64,000 nt of DNA from Thereva unica (Eukaryota > Arthropoda > Insecta > Diptera > Therevidae): contig OX465281.1 of assembly GCA_949987705.1 (NCBI GenBank), forward strand, positions 201,425,112 through 201,489,111. The letters run 5' to 3'. Positions 10,896 to 22,395 of the stretch are shown in pieces. The first letter of the stretch is position 1; each line of letters opens with the position of its first letter. The notes beneath the pieces were generated by a model. The model was not told the origin of the DNA and did no database searches. It worked only from the letters and a program-made list of their open reading frames with translations. A program made the position numbers and the translations under genes.

Positions 10896-12140
10896 TTGAC
10901 AGTTCTCAATTTAATGGTATCAAAGTCGGACTTTGAAAGCCATTGCGGTTTTTATTTAAAAAATAAACGCGTTCGGATTTGTAAAAATATCAATTTACGC
11001 GTGCGCTGCGTTAATTATCTAATTAATATTCAGTTAATAAAAAGAGTTTTGGCCGATCAAGTGGGAGTGCTCGACAGAGACCGGCTCTGTGTAGTGCATT
11101 GTTATGATATACAGTGAAACCTGGTTAAGTGGGACCTGGATATATTAATTCTTAATTATTCAGGCTAATGAGTTACAAAGTCCCAATTATAGAATTTTAG
11201 TTCGGTTAAGTTACTTAAAATTTTCAGTGCAACAATTTCTCTACAAGTGCTAGTTCATGAGTTATTTTTTAGTATGTTCTATGTGCAGAATTCAAACTAG
11301 TTATTTCAAAGCAATTATAAACGAGATAAGATGATATCAGCAAAAAAAACTTTGTTAATAATAGTAAATTCAATTGCAACAATTATAAGGTTTTGTGTAC
11401 ATTTTAATTCTGAATACTTTAGTATAAATAACTCAAAATCACAAATTTTGCGGATAAGCAGTTAGTTAAAAAAACCACAGATTTGTCATTCATTATTTTA
11501 TAAACGTTTAATGGTATTTTTTGTATTGTTGCATAAAAATTACTGATAAATGTCCAGGCGCACGCCGGTGGTAACAAATTGAATGTTTATCAATGATAAA
11601 CATTCAATTTGTTACCACCGCCTTTTTCGCCCAGACATTTACCAATAATTTTTAGGCAAAATACAAGAAATACCATTAAGCGTTTATAAAATAATGAATG
11701 ACAAATTTCAACTTCAAATAATAAATTCAAATTTCTAGTTTGAATTCTGCACATAGAAAACACTAAAAAAATAACTCATGAACTAGCACTTGTAGAGAAA
11801 TTGTTGCACTGAAAATTTTAAGTAACTTAACCGAACTAAAATTCTATAATTGGGACTTTGTAACTCATTAGCCTGAATAATTAAGAATTAATATATCCAG
11901 GTCCCACTTCACCAGGTTTCACTGTATATCATAACAATGCACTACACAGAGCCGGTCTCTGTCGAGCACTCCCACTTGATCGGCCAAAACTCTTTTTATT
12001 AACTGAATATTAATTAGATAATTAACGCAGCGCACGCGTAAATTGATATTTTTACAAATCCGAACGCGTTTATTTTTTAAATAAAAACCGCAATGGCTTT
12101 CAAAGTCCGACTTTGATACCATTAAATTGAGAACTGTCAA
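10896..12140. repeat. 1.24-kb palindrome, fold-back structure
   Basis: The segment from ttgacagttctcaatt at 10896 is found reverse-complemented ending at 12140. The outer 215 bp of each arm are nearly identical, so both arms translate to the same short peptide. The arms differ in length (left about 700, right about 550) because of indels near the centre. The centre at about 11575-11625 (gttaccaccg / cggtggtaac) is again self-complementary. The palindrome is noncoding. Confidence 0.85.
11112..11924. mobile_element. TA-flanked TIR element nested in the palindrome (pogo/Tigger-like tips)
   Basis: The inner tips cagtgaaacctggttaagtg (left) and cacttcaccaggtttcactg (right) are inverted with few mismatches. 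They are flanked by TA at 11110-11111 and 11925-11926. CAGTG-AACCT tips at TA resemble those of pogo/Tigger-type MITEs. There is no coding capacity. The outer arms are also palindromic, so either the element lies inside a larger fold-back or an inverted duplication included its flanks. Confidence 0.6.
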
Positions 12141-12743
12141 TTTAGCTCAACACTGGAAGAATTGCAAAACTCCCGCGTTTTTAATGTACAATACAAAGCC
12201 AAGTTTTAGAGTCGCAATGTGTACCAACAAGAATTTGCACACGCATACATATAAAGATATTAGAGTCGGCTACATGTGCTCTGTTCCAATTCGACTTCCA
12301 TTTGAATGTAAACATTCCAATAGGGGAAGCAAGCAACATGTTCTGTTTCATTCATACTCTTGTGTTTTTTGTATTAAATGTATGTCTATCGCGCATTTGT
12401 GAATATTTTTTTTGGACTTTTTGAATAATGGTAGTTCTAATTTCTTCTTTCATATGTTTAACTCTTTTACTTGTCCTTGAGCTCCACCTAATCACTCTTG
12501 TTATTATTGCTCGCTGCCAATAGGAGATGTTGGTAGGTACGGATATGGAAAATAGTAGTTCGGGTGAAGCATGATGACGAGGACGAATGATAGAGTAAGG
12601 ACGGCCGGCTAGGCAGGAATAATTGAAAGGAAACAGGACTAAAATGGAACGACAGAACAGCAAAATAGAAGTAATATTGATTCACAAGCCAGCCCTTACA
12701 GCGAAGCACTAAGTTTTTCACTTCTTACATGTATATTATATGC
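12141..12743. other. Noncoding stretch
   Basis: No gene, RNA or repeat recognised. Confidence 0.4.
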
Positions 12744-13868
12744 CCGAGTAAAAATAAATTATGGCCTTTCAAGGGACAAAAGCGGCGGCTTGTCTCTTCA
12801 AGGGGCATAAGATGGTCGAGGAGTTTTTAAAGTTTTTTAAGGGGAGCACATATGGGCAAACGACGGGAAAACTTGACCAAGAGATTTAAATAGCCGAGAA
12901 GTGAGCTGTGCGCACGTTCATACGGCGGAAAAGCCAAAAAAAGATGGCCGTTTGGCGGCCACATAAAGGCCAAATGCGTAAAACGTAATTTATGCATTTT
13001 TCTCATTATTTCTCAAAGTTATGAAAACAAATAATGCATATTATATCATAATTTATCCTAAAATATTAGAAATAAAAATTGATTAAAAATGTTAAATACG
13101 CAACAAGTATCGAAATGACAATAGGCATGTATAATTGTATATATGTATATAAAAGAAACTATATTTCATTTTACATACTTTCTGTTAAACAGACCCAACG
13201 TTCGACAACGTCGCGCCAACTATGGGTCAACTGTGGGATGTGACGCAAAGCCAACATCTTTTGGCAACGTTGAACCGTTATCGTATGCCAACGTTGAACA
13301 TTTACTTTTTATGGGTGATTTGATTAGATATAAAAAATAATTGATACCTTCGCAAATGAATTAAAAAACAAGTACATTTACGTTGGCCACGCGTCAGTCA
13401 CCGACGTCAGAAAATGACGGGGACAAAATGTTGGTAAAGCAATAAATGAATGTTGGTCCCATACAGAGTCTTCCATCGTTGGTTTTACGTTCGCCCAACG
13501 TTGGCTGCCAACGTCCGATCGCGAACATTGGTTCAACCTTGTATGCACGAAAAATTCAACGTTGGCAGAAAGTTGTTCACCGACGTCGTCTGACCAATAC
13601 TGATCCGACGTCGTAAATTTTGCAAAGTCGGCTGAATATTGGGCTTTTCTACCTGGGGATATGTTGACAAACGAAAACAAATTTATCCACGTCGCTGCCA
13701 CTGTATCACCGTCGTATGGCCGTTCTTGGTACTGCAAGGCCGTCATTCCACCTTCAGTCACCCCCTGTATGGCCGCACAGTACAGCAACGGGTCTTCTGA
13801 TGCCCGTCATATGGCCGAGGGCTATAAAAATCACACCCGTTGTAACGCCATAATTTATTTTTACTCGG
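12744..13868. mobile_element. TIR element with internal CCAACGTTG-rich block
   Basis: A perfect 22-bp inverted repeat begins ccgagtaaaaataaattatg at 12744 and ends at 13868. Inside both ends are several GGCC/GGCCG motifs, suggesting subterminal binding repeats. The interior from about 13195 to 13650 is dense in CCAACGTTG and ACGTCG palindromic motifs and may be a second, nested repeat. No target duplication was found and no transposase is encoded, so the superfamily is unassigned. Confidence 0.55.
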
Positions 13869-15023
13869 ATGTGTACATACAGTCTACAGTAAAAAGCCAG
13901 AAATGATTAAGTGCAAATTTGATTTTGAGTTTTTTGCATTTTTGTATTCAGTATTCAGTATTCATTGCTATAATTCTTATCTTAAACTGAGCTGTGGTTG
14001 CTGAGTTATTGGACCGGCAAAAGTGATTTTGCGCAGAATTCTATATCTTAAAAAATCTTTGAGGGCGATTTTCTCGAAACGCATATTTTGCACTTAAGCA
14101 CTTCTGGTTGTGTACTGTAGCAGTACTCTAACCCTCTTTCAACTTTCTTCTATCTATCACTCTTGTATTATATATCTATCTCCTTCACAAGCTTTTTTCC
14201 CTTATCGCCTTATAGTAAGAAATAGAAGCCGGCTTCAAGTGCACTTGAAAGTCTTGTAACCTGGGATTGACTACAACGCAGCTTCGCTCAAGTAGATCCG
14301 AAAAATTTATCGGATCGACTTGAATTAAAGCCATGTAATCCCTGCGTCAGCGCTTGAGTTTTGAAATTAGTTTTCCGTTGGTTGTGCAGTGCACGTCCTG
14401 TGCAATTCACTTAATAGACTTACTTTATTTATATAAGCTGCACTTAAATGGGAAATAAGTGCTTCTTCCATCACGCATTTCGGACAAACTTATGTGAAGC
14501 GTTAAATATATTTGAAGCCAGGTTAAAATCAAGCTGATGAGTTTGGCCGTAGACAGCGAAGTGAACGGACGTGTGCTGGTCCGGTCCGTCAAACACGCCC
14601 CGTTAAAGTCAAAATAAAATCCAAAAAAAAAAAATTTTCGTGAAAAGTGAAAAAAAAATCAAAGTCCACAAAAAAAACAACAACAACAAAAACAATAGTG
14701 GAAAAAAATACGCGCCGTAGTGTAAAGCGAAGGCCTCATCACCCTTTCTACCGACAAGCGACCGACGAACAGCACAAGTAAGTTCCCTCTGCTTCCTACC
14801 CTCACTCGATTCTCGGACCAGCAAGTGTCGCACCCGAAATCTGTCGGTCGACGAAATTTGCCTCGTTTCAAAAGGCATAAAGGCCCCCATACACGGTCCA
14901 ATTGGTTGTACAGCGAAGTGCGGTTGTACAACCAAAACTATCGATTGTGGGCCGGTCGGCCGATCAAAATACATTGCGCTTATAGGTTTGATGAAAATCT
15001 GGTTGTACAGCCAATTTGACCGT
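13869..15023. other. Noncoding stretch upstream of Pao-1
   Basis: Contains an A-rich block with repeated AACAAC (14620-14710) and a small hairpin built on ggttgtac...gtacaacc at about 14904-14933. No gene is recognised. Confidence 0.4.
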
Positions 15024-16258
15024 TGTTCAGTCGTAATATCCTAAAAATAAATAATTAATATCGTAAACAATCTTTGATCAATATACTTACCATGAACAAT
15101 CTTAAGGAAACCAAGTTTATACTCCACCGACGTCTTGCAGCTATCATATTCCTGTAAACAAACAAATTTATCACCAAGAAAAACATTCTATATAAAAAAC
15201 CTACTAACCTGACTACCCTACAGGCAATACAAACTCCATTCCAGCATATTTGGCTCCGCATCCACCAAAACATAAAAAAGAGAGAAGTAAATTTATAAAT
15301 ATTAAAATAATTAATCAAATAAGACAAACTCACCGATTCGCATCCATATTAGCCAAATGTCACAACAAAACACATAAATCAGCTGCTATGTAAAATTGAT
15401 ATACATAACAAGAAGGGACATATACACAATAATTGAAGCAAAATTCCAATTCCAATGGCCCCCCCCACATTGCCTTCCAAAAAATTGCCATTGTCAGGAA
15501 CGAAATAAATAACGCAGCCAGTCGGTCGGGAATTTCAGATCACAATTGATCTTCGTTGCGACTCGAGCTCGAAGAAATTCTAATAAACAAGTGATCTCAA
15601 CCCAAGGTACATGGAACGTCTCGAGTTCATGTAATATCAAATAATAATTTACATCTAACGTATCGAGCTGGTGTAAATTAATCAAAATCCAACTTGTACA
15701 TTTTACGCAACGAGTTAATGTACAAATCACGTTAACCTGAAATATTAAGTGGCGTTTACATTAAAATATTTCTAACTAACATTGAATTTCAGCCCTCCCA
15801 ATATTGGCGTACTTAGAGGCAGCATCTAATACGAGTATCTAAACGAACCCACAACAGCAGCTCCAGGACATCCAGTCTCAGATTCAGCAACGGCAACATT
15901 GCTGGAAATTAAGAAGAACCAAGTAAAGCCTAATAAAGCAATTTAACCAAGGGTGACTATTAATATTAATTTTAAGTGTATTGATTTAATTAAGTGAAAT
16001 ATAAATAAACTTGAATTGTTATTTTATCCGAACTAAACCTGATAAATGTTTTACTAAATAGCTTGAAGTTATTATCTAGTGAACTTTATTGAATTTTAAT
16101 AGTTAACTTAATGTTTATTTGAATTAGTGAAATTATATTGAATTTTAAAATTGTTAAAGAATTGAAGTTTGTTAAATAAAGGTTCGAATCGTCAAACAAG
16201 GTTTATTTCTCAAGCTGCCCTGTAGTCCACTGAGTTTTAGGCATTCTAAGCCCTAACA
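15024..16258 (+). repeat. 5' LTR of Pao-1
   Basis: Starts TGTTCAGTCG and ends CCCTAACA (TG...CA), 1235 bp. The first 260 bp recur at 22396-22655. The end lies three bases before the primer-binding site. An AATAAA-containing segment (gttaaataaagg) near 16173-16183 may be the polyadenylation signal. Confidence 0.88.
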
Positions 16259-16261
16259 TTT

Positions 16262-16279
16262 TGGTCCTTCGAGCCGGAT
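16262..16279 (+). promoter_or_regulatory. Primer-binding site of Pao-1, tRNA-Tyr type
   Basis: tggtccttcgagccggat is complementary to the 3' end of insect tRNA-Tyr including CCA (atccggctcgaaggacca). The same 18-mer occurs at 27176-27193 and, inverted, at 24320-24337. Confidence 0.8.
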
Positions 16280-16348
16280 AAACGGTATAAAAGTACTCAG
16301 TGGTCGCAGCGTAGCTTAGAAATTTAACCAGTGACATCAAATTAAAAG

Positions 16349-19300
16349 ATGGAAGCTGAAATCAAATTGCAAATAGCACGAAAGGATCTCTTGGAAAATT
16401 TCATCAAGAATTACAAAAAGGATGGCTCCGCAAGGCGAACGGAACCATATTACAAAAAACGACTGCAGGATTTCCAAGAGCAATTCAGCGAAATAAAGCG
16501 AGCACATATCCAGATTCTCGTGGCAAAAAACAACGAACCTGTCGATTCGGAAATATTAAACCACAAATATTTCCAGGAAGAACTATACGAAGCAATGGAG
16601 TTATTCTTCTACGCACACTACGCAGCAATAGAAGCTCGGTATGATACCGAGTATCCACCAATAGCAGCAGGCAGTCAGTCTCCCAGAGTACAGGAAAGGG
16701 AGATAGCTATGTCAAGTAAGGAACATCTTATCAAGCTTCCACGAATCTCATTGGAAAAATTCTCTGGAGATTATCGGAAATGGACAACTTTTCATGATCT
16801 CTACACAAGCCTGATCCATGAGAATCATAATCTGTCTGACGCACAGAAACTTCAATACTTGAAGTTACATCTAAGTGGAGAAGCTGAAGGTCTTCTGCGA
16901 CAGGTACAAGTAACTAACGATAACTACATTCCAGCTTGGGATCTCCTAAAAGAGAGGTATAACAACAAGAGAGTGTTAGTCAACGCACAACTGAAACTCC
17001 TACTTAATCAATCTTCCGTATCTTCTGAATCGGCACAAGGAATCAGGAGTTTAATGGACGTAACAACGGAATGTCTACAAGCGCTAAACAATCTCGGAGT
17101 GGCAGTGGACAAGTGGGACGCGATGATAGTCTACATAATAGGACAAAAGCTACCAACCGAAACACTCCAGCTATGGGAACAAGGCAATAGTAAGAGCACT
17201 GAGGTACCATCATGGACGATGCTACGCGAATTCTTGGAGGCACGCTTCCGAACGCTAGAAGCCATAGGAAAAAAGGGGCCATCATTAAGTAAAACCCAAC
17301 GACATCTCTCAACACCACCAAGGATTCAGTCATTCGTCACAGGACATCATCATGCTTGCGAAACATGTGGAGAAGATCACCCCTTGAGAAATTGTTCCAA
17401 GTTTATGAATTCAACAATAGAAGAGAGAAATCACATAACACGCAAAAATGGTCTGTGCATCAATTGTTTGGGACGAGGACATATGGGAGCAAACTGTCCG
17501 AGCAAGTTTACATGTCGACATTGCAAGAAACGTCATCATACTCTATTGCACAACGCCGATAGAGGTCCCCCGCAAAATACCGCAACGAAACCAGAGAACG
17601 AAGCATCTCCGCCACGATCTATGCAAACCACAACCACGCTTAATTCTCTACACTCAGCAATGTATAAAGAAGTTCTTCTCTCTACTGCAATCATAACCTT
17701 AGAAGGAGCCCGGAAAGTACGCAAAACTTTTCGAGCACTCATAGATCCAGGCTCGCAAACATCCTTTCTGACAGAATATGCCGCCCAATCACTTTCACTA
17801 CAAAAGAAGCCAGTCCTTGTGAACATCTTGGGTGTACAACAATCCGACGCTGGAATCTCCCGGTCAATGGTGGAAACGGCCCTGGTTATTCAACCCGGGG
17901 GTTATCAGTTGAATCTACAAGCCCTTGTCTTAAAAACTTTAACGTCCTTCTTACCATCAAGACCCTTTGTACCCATCAACTGGAAACATATTGAAGGGAT
18001 ACAGTTGGCTGACCCCACCTTTAATCAACCAGGACGAATTGATGTAATATTAGGAGCTGATATTTACGGATCCTTAATATTACCCAACATTCGAAAAGGA
18101 CTTCAAGACCAACCAATCGCACAAGAGACTCTATTAGGCTGGATATTATGCGGGAAAACATCAAGTAATACCAGTGAATTCTCTTCACCCAACACCTTTA
18201 CGTCCATTACATCTCTAACAACTCTCAGTCAACAGCTACAACAATTTTGGACGATTGAAGAGGTTCCCACTACATCATCATTAAATCCAGATGATCGAAA
18301 ATGCGAAACAATCTATCAGGAATCACATCAACGCCTAAAGGATGGCAGATATTGTGTGCGGTTACCTTTCATCAGCGAACAACACCAACAATCATTAGGA
18401 CGGTCGCGGGCAGCCGCCATTGGAAGTTTCTTGAACCTCGAAAGACGCTTTTTGTCAAACCCAGAGTTAAAAGACGAGTACGCCAAGTGCATCAATGAAT
18501 ACATTCAACTAAAACACATGATTCCAGCAGCAACTTCAGAAGACGAGACCAAAGTACAACAAGGCAATTCCATTTTTTACAAAAGTTTCTACTTACCGCA
18601 TCATGCAGTCTACAAGGAGAGTACTTCCACAAAGTTACGAATTGTGTTCGATGCATCGAGACAAACCAGTTCCGGACATTCTCTCAACGACGTGTTGCTG
18701 ACCGGTCCTACACTACAGAATGAACTCATAGCGGTCCTTACTCGTTGGAGGAAATTCAAATTCGTGCTGGTATCAGACATTGTTAAAATGTATCGCCAAG
18801 TATTGGTGCATCCAGATGATGTGACTTACCAAAGAATCATATGGCGAGAATCCCCATCAGATCCCTTGCAAGAATATTGTTTAACCACGGTAACATTTGG
18901 AGTCACTTGCGCTCCATTTCTAGCAATTCGTACACTACAGCAGCTAGCCACCGACGAACGTAACTCCTATCCACGTGCTTCCGAAATAATTCTTAACGAT
19001 TTCTACGTTGATGATCTACTCACGGGTGCAGATTCGATCAATGAGGCAATAACAATCCACAAGGACTTAAACGAACTTCTCCTCCGCGGCGGTTTCAAGC
19101 TCAAAAAGTGGCTTACAAATGACAATTCCATTCTAGCCACCATCCCAGAAGAGGATAGAGCAGTGTCTGAGCCTATTGACATCAACCCAGATCAAGGCAT
19201 TAAATCTTTAGGTGTTATGTGGTACCCTTCCTCTGACACATTCAGCTACAGAATAAAGATAACTCAAGATCATCATACGCTGAGCAAACGAGAGCTTCTA

Positions 19301-21655
19301 TCAGAGATTGCCAAACTTTATGATCCATTAGGCTGGATTTCACCAGTGATAATTACTGCAAAAATTCTGATGCAATCATTGTGGATCCTTGGCAGTACCT
19401 GGGATGAGCCTGTGCCTTCGAAAATACAACATTCATGGTCCATGATAAAGGCTCAACTCCCCCTACTTGAACAGCTTCGCATTCCACGATGGTTAGGAAC
19501 TACTCAGAACTCTCAGGACATTCAACTCCACGCCTTTAGTGACGCCTCGCAAAACGCCTATGCAGCCGTGATCTACTGTCGAATCTCTACCCCGGACCGC
19601 AACGTGAAAATCCAGATCATCACCTCTAAAACTAAAGTCGCTCCGATCAAACAAATATCTATACCAAGATTGGAACTTTGTGGTGCAGTATTGGCCGCAA
19701 AATTAATACGGCATACTCGCAATATCTTACAGCTTGACAACATCGAAGCACACATGTGGACAGACTCATCAATTGTCCTCTCATGGCTAAAAGGACAACC
19801 AAGAAAGTGGACCACTTTCGTGGCAAATCGCACAAGCGAAATCTTCACATTAATAGGGAATGCACCATGGCATCATGTCTCATCGAAAGACAATCCAGCT
19901 GACCTCGCTTCCAGAGGAGTTCTACCAAACGAACTGATCACTACAACACAGTGGTGGAGCGGACCTCATTGGCTAATTCAAGATCCCAGCCACTGGCCTC
20001 ATTCACCGAGTTACGAGGAGACAGAACTAGAAACCAGGAAACATATTCACGGGTTACATACCATGTATGATGAAAATCCATTTATGTTAGAGCTACTAAA
20101 AAGGTTCTCCTCTTTTTCAAAATTAATTCGCGTCACGGCATATTGTCTCCGTACAATCAAACGCCCCGGACCAAGACAACTTTGGCTATCAACACAAGAA
20201 CTTGAACGAGCCACGAACCTTTGGGTGAAGTTTCATCAACGACTACACTTTCCCAATGATCTCCGTCATCTAGAATTACACAAGACTGTACATCCAAAAA
20301 GCAAACTAAAAAATTTAAACCCATATTTAGACAACGATAAAATTTTAAGAGTCGGCGGACGTCTACAAAACGCTCCCATAAGTCATAACGAACGTCATCC
20401 CATAATTTTAAACAATTCATGTCACTTAAGCTTTCTCCTAATTGTCCAGTATCACCATTCATGCATGCACGGCGGAACTCAATTAACCTTATCACTACTA
20501 CGAAAAAGGTACTGGATACTAGACGGGCGTAATACTGTGCGACGGTTATTACTCAAATGTATGACATGTTTTCGATTCAAAGCGCAAATCAATAGTCAAC
20601 TAATGGGAAATCTGCCAGCTCAAAGAGTCACGATGTCAAGGCCTTTTACGCATACGGGTGTGGATTTTTGCGGACCAATCAGTATCAAAACCAGTAAGAG
20701 ACGAGGAGCTCCGGCAACCAAAGGATACATTGCGGTATTTATCTGCTTGTCAGTAAAAGCCATACACCTCGAACTCGTCAGTGAACTTACCACGCAAGCC
20801 TTTCTAGCAGCACTTTATCGCTTTATCTCAAGAAGAGGAACATGTCAACACATGTACAGTGACTGCGGCACCAACTTTATTGGTGCAAATTCATTCCTCA
20901 AAGAAGTTCACAAACAACAGAATCAAGTCGCTGACCACGTATCTCATGAAGGCATCAATTGGCACTTTAATCCACCACATACACCTCATTTCGGTGGCCT
21001 CTGGGAGGCAGGGGTTAAATCGACAAAGTATCACCTCAGAAGAATCCTCGGAAACGCCACATTAACATTCGAAGAAATGGCCACAACGCTAAGTCAAATT
21101 GAGGCATGCTTGAATTCACGGCCGTTATGCCCACTGACCGAAGATTCAACAGATCTGAGTGCTTTAACTCCAGGCCATTTTCTTATCGGCGATGCCTTAT
21201 TAGCACCACCACAACAAGATCTATTAGAGAGTAAACCCAATTATTTGAATCGATGGCAACTTTGTCAGCAACTTACACAGCATTTCTGGCAGAGATGGTC
21301 CACCGAATATGTTACTAGACTTCAACAACGTCCTAAATGGCTTCAGCCACAACCTAATTTAAAAATAGGAGACTTAGTTTTAATTAAAGAAGATCGTCTA
21401 CCTCCGCTACAATGGGCGTTAGGACGCATTGTAAAGGTTTATCCAGGCACCGATAACCTAATTCGGGTAGTTGATATTAAAACAAAGAACTCTATAATTC
21501 GAAGACCAATCGCAAAGGTAGCCCTACTTCCTATTAACGACAGCGATAACCAAATAATACGCAACCATGTCAATGAAACCCAAGCTTCAGATTCTATATC
21601 ATATAGCAAGGATCAAAACCATGTCGAACAAAATACCGAAATACTACAACAATAA
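16349..21655 (+). CDS. Pao-1 gag-pol polyprotein, intact
   Basis: 1768 residues without a stop. Order of domains: gag with a DUF1759-like region (residues about 125-310, including FSGDYRKWTTFHDLY); Cys/His knuckles (about 335-400; ETCGEDHPLRNC and CINCLGRGHMGANC); A17-type aspartic protease with LIDPGSQTSF (about 463-472); reverse transcriptase with LRIVFDASR (about 762), DIVKMYRQ (about 808) and catalytic FYVDD (about 885-889); RNase H-like LHAFSDASQ (about 1060) and IPRLELCGAVLA; integrase with the H2C2 zinc site (about 1368-1410; CMTCFRF) and catalytic residues in GVDFCG, YSDCGTNF and FGGLWEAG (about 1434, 1503, 1550); and a C-terminal DUF5641-like part. Gag and pol are one frame, as usual for BEL/Pao. 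The ATG at 16349 follows the leader directly. Confidence 0.95.
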   Translation: MEAEIKLQIARKDLLENFIKNYKKDGSARRTEPYYKKRLQDFQEQFSEIKRAHIQILVAKNNEPVDSEILNHKYFQEELYEAMELFFYAHYAAIEARYDTEYPPIAAGSQSPRVQEREIAMSSKEHLIKLPRISLEKFSGDYRKWTTFHDLYTSLIHENHNLSDAQKLQYLKLHLSGEAEGLLRQVQVTNDNYIPAWDLLKERYNNKRVLVNAQLKLLLNQSSVSSESAQGIRSLMDVTTECLQALNNLGVAVDKWDAMIVYIIGQKLPTETLQLWEQGNSKSTEVPSWTMLREFLEARFRTLEAIGKKGPSLSKTQRHLSTPPRIQSFVTGHHHACETCGEDHPLRNCSKFMNSTIEERNHITRKNGLCINCLGRGHMGANCPSKFTCRHCKKRHHTLLHNADRGPPQNTATKPENEASPPRSMQTTTTLNSLHSAMYKEVLLSTAIITLEGARKVRKTFRALIDPGSQTSFLTEYAAQSLSLQKKPVLVNILGVQQSDAGISRSMVETALVIQPGGYQLNLQALVLKTLTSFLPSRPFVPINWKHIEGIQLADPTFNQPGRIDVILGADIYGSLILPNIRKGLQDQPIAQETLLGWILCGKTSSNTSEFSSPNTFTSITSLTTLSQQLQQFWTIEEVPTTSSLNPDDRKCETIYQESHQRLKDGRYCVRLPFISEQHQQSLGRSRAAAIGSFLNLERRFLSNPELKDEYAKCINEYIQLKHMIPAATSEDETKVQQGNSIFYKSFYLPHHAVYKESTSTKLRIVFDASRQTSSGHSLNDVLLTGPTLQNELIAVLTRWRKFKFVLVSDIVKMYRQVLVHPDDVTYQRIIWRESPSDPLQEYCLTTVTFGVTCAPFLAIRTLQQLATDERNSYPRASEIILNDFYVDDLLTGADSINEAITIHKDLNELLLRGGFKLKKWLTNDNSILATIPEEDRAVSEPIDINPDQGIKSLGVMWYPSSDTFSYRIKITQDHHTLSKRELLSEIAKLYDPLGWISPVIITAKILMQSLWILGSTWDEPVPSKIQHSWSMIKAQLPLLEQLRIPRWLGTTQNSQDIQLHAFSDASQNAYAAVIYCRISTPDRNVKIQIITSKTKVAPIKQISIPRLELCGAVLAAKLIRHTRNILQLDNIEAHMWTDSSIVLSWLKGQPRKWTTFVANRTSEIFTLIGNAPWHHVSSKDNPADLASRGVLPNELITTTQWWSGPHWLIQDPSHWPHSPSYEETELETRKHIHGLHTMYDENPFMLELLKRFSSFSKLIRVTAYCLRTIKRPGPRQLWLSTQELERATNLWVKFHQRLHFPNDLRHLELHKTVHPKSKLKNLNPYLDNDKILRVGGRLQNAPISHNERHPIILNNSCHLSFLLIVQYHHSCMHGGTQLTLSLLRKRYWILDGRNTVRRLLLKCMTCFRFKAQINSQLMGNLPAQRVTMSRPFTHTGVDFCGPISIKTSKRRGAPATKGYIAVFICLSVKAIHLELVSELTTQAFLAALYRFISRRGTCQHMYSDCGTNFIGANSFLKEVHKQQNQVADHVSHEGINWHFNPPHTPHFGGLWEAGVKSTKYHLRRILGNATLTFEEMATTLSQIEACLNSRPLCPLTEDSTDLSALTPGHFLIGDALLAPPQQDLLESKPNYLNRWQLCQQLTQHFWQRWSTEYVTRLQQRPKWLQPQPNLKIGDLVLIKEDRLPPLQWALGRIVKVYPGTDNLIRVVDIKTKNSIIRRPIAKVALLPINDSDNQIIRNHVNETQASDSISYSKDQNHVEQNTEILQQ

Positions 21656-21770
21656 CGTCTAAGAAAACCCGTTAAATTTTCTACAAAGTTTTCTGCAAGA
21701 TCATCTCTATCATTAGTATATCAACCGTGCTGAAAGTCAAAGTGTTTTATTTTTAAAAAAAAAAAAAATC

Positions 21771-22271
21771 ATGGATTATTTGTGGATCGACGATCTACCA
21801 CAATTGTCCACACCACCAAGAGCGGAGTCAGCGTCAATTAAGACCAAATTAGCCAGGCCAGCATCACCACAGCCACCACGTCTTAAAAGACCTTTTGAGG
21901 CTATACCGTGCGGCCCGGAAATTCGTAGGCGCACTCAACCGCATAAAGTGCCGACATCCACCCACCGCACTGCCCAAGCACCTAGTGTCACACCACCCAA
22001 AAAACGAATATCGCTGGACGAGTATAGGGCACGTCAACCTCCACCCAACATCATTGTGGAACCAGCATTGTGGCGAAAAATTAAAAATCTATCTTTGCCA
22101 TGGAGTAAGATTTGGGCAGCCAAGCGATCCTACCGGCACAAAAGTAAGGAGGGAACATTACGATTCACCTTCCTTAAAGATAGACGATGCCGCATCACCC
22201 TACAATCAAAGAAAAACGGCACAACACTGAACAACTTCCGGGAATCCAAAGAAAGAGGGAAATTTAATTAA
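21771..22271 (+). CDS. Pao-1 accessory ORF, 166 residues, unknown function
   Basis: The ORF starts 115 bases after the pol stop and lies before the polypurine tract and 3' LTR, the position that env takes in other elements. The product is basic and proline-rich (residues 15-100). It carries KKRISLDEYRARQ at about residues 75-87 and a Lys/Arg-rich C-terminal half (RSYRHKSKEGTLRF). No signal peptide, membrane segment or zinc motif is seen, so it is not an envelope. A nucleic-acid-binding accessory role is inference from charge alone. An A-rich run (21755-21767) precedes the ATG. Expression would need reinitiation, splicing or a subgenomic RNA. Confidence 0.65.
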   Translation: MDYLWIDDLPQLSTPPRAESASIKTKLARPASPQPPRLKRPFEAIPCGPEIRRRTQPHKVPTSTHRTAQAPSVTPPKKRISLDEYRARQPPPNIIVEPALWRKIKNLSLPWSKIWAAKRSYRHKSKEGTLRFTFLKDRRCRITLQSKKNGTTLNNFRESKERGKFN

Positions 22272-22395
22272 TAAACCTATATTCATATAAGCATGTAAAA
22301 ACTTTTTTTTATTAACAATACCCTTCCAACAACAATAATATTAAAAACAACAACACCTAGAAGATATTGAAGCTAACGCTTCAAGGCCCGGAGGA

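Noticed and set aside
14609..14974. 121-residue minus-strand ORF ending in a Phe/Leu-rich tail
   Set aside because: The hydrophobic tail comes from the A-rich block on the plus strand; no other support.
16180..16195. ggttcgaatcg as a tRNA B box
   Set aside because: It lies inside the Pao-1 LTR with no A box or tRNA fold around it.
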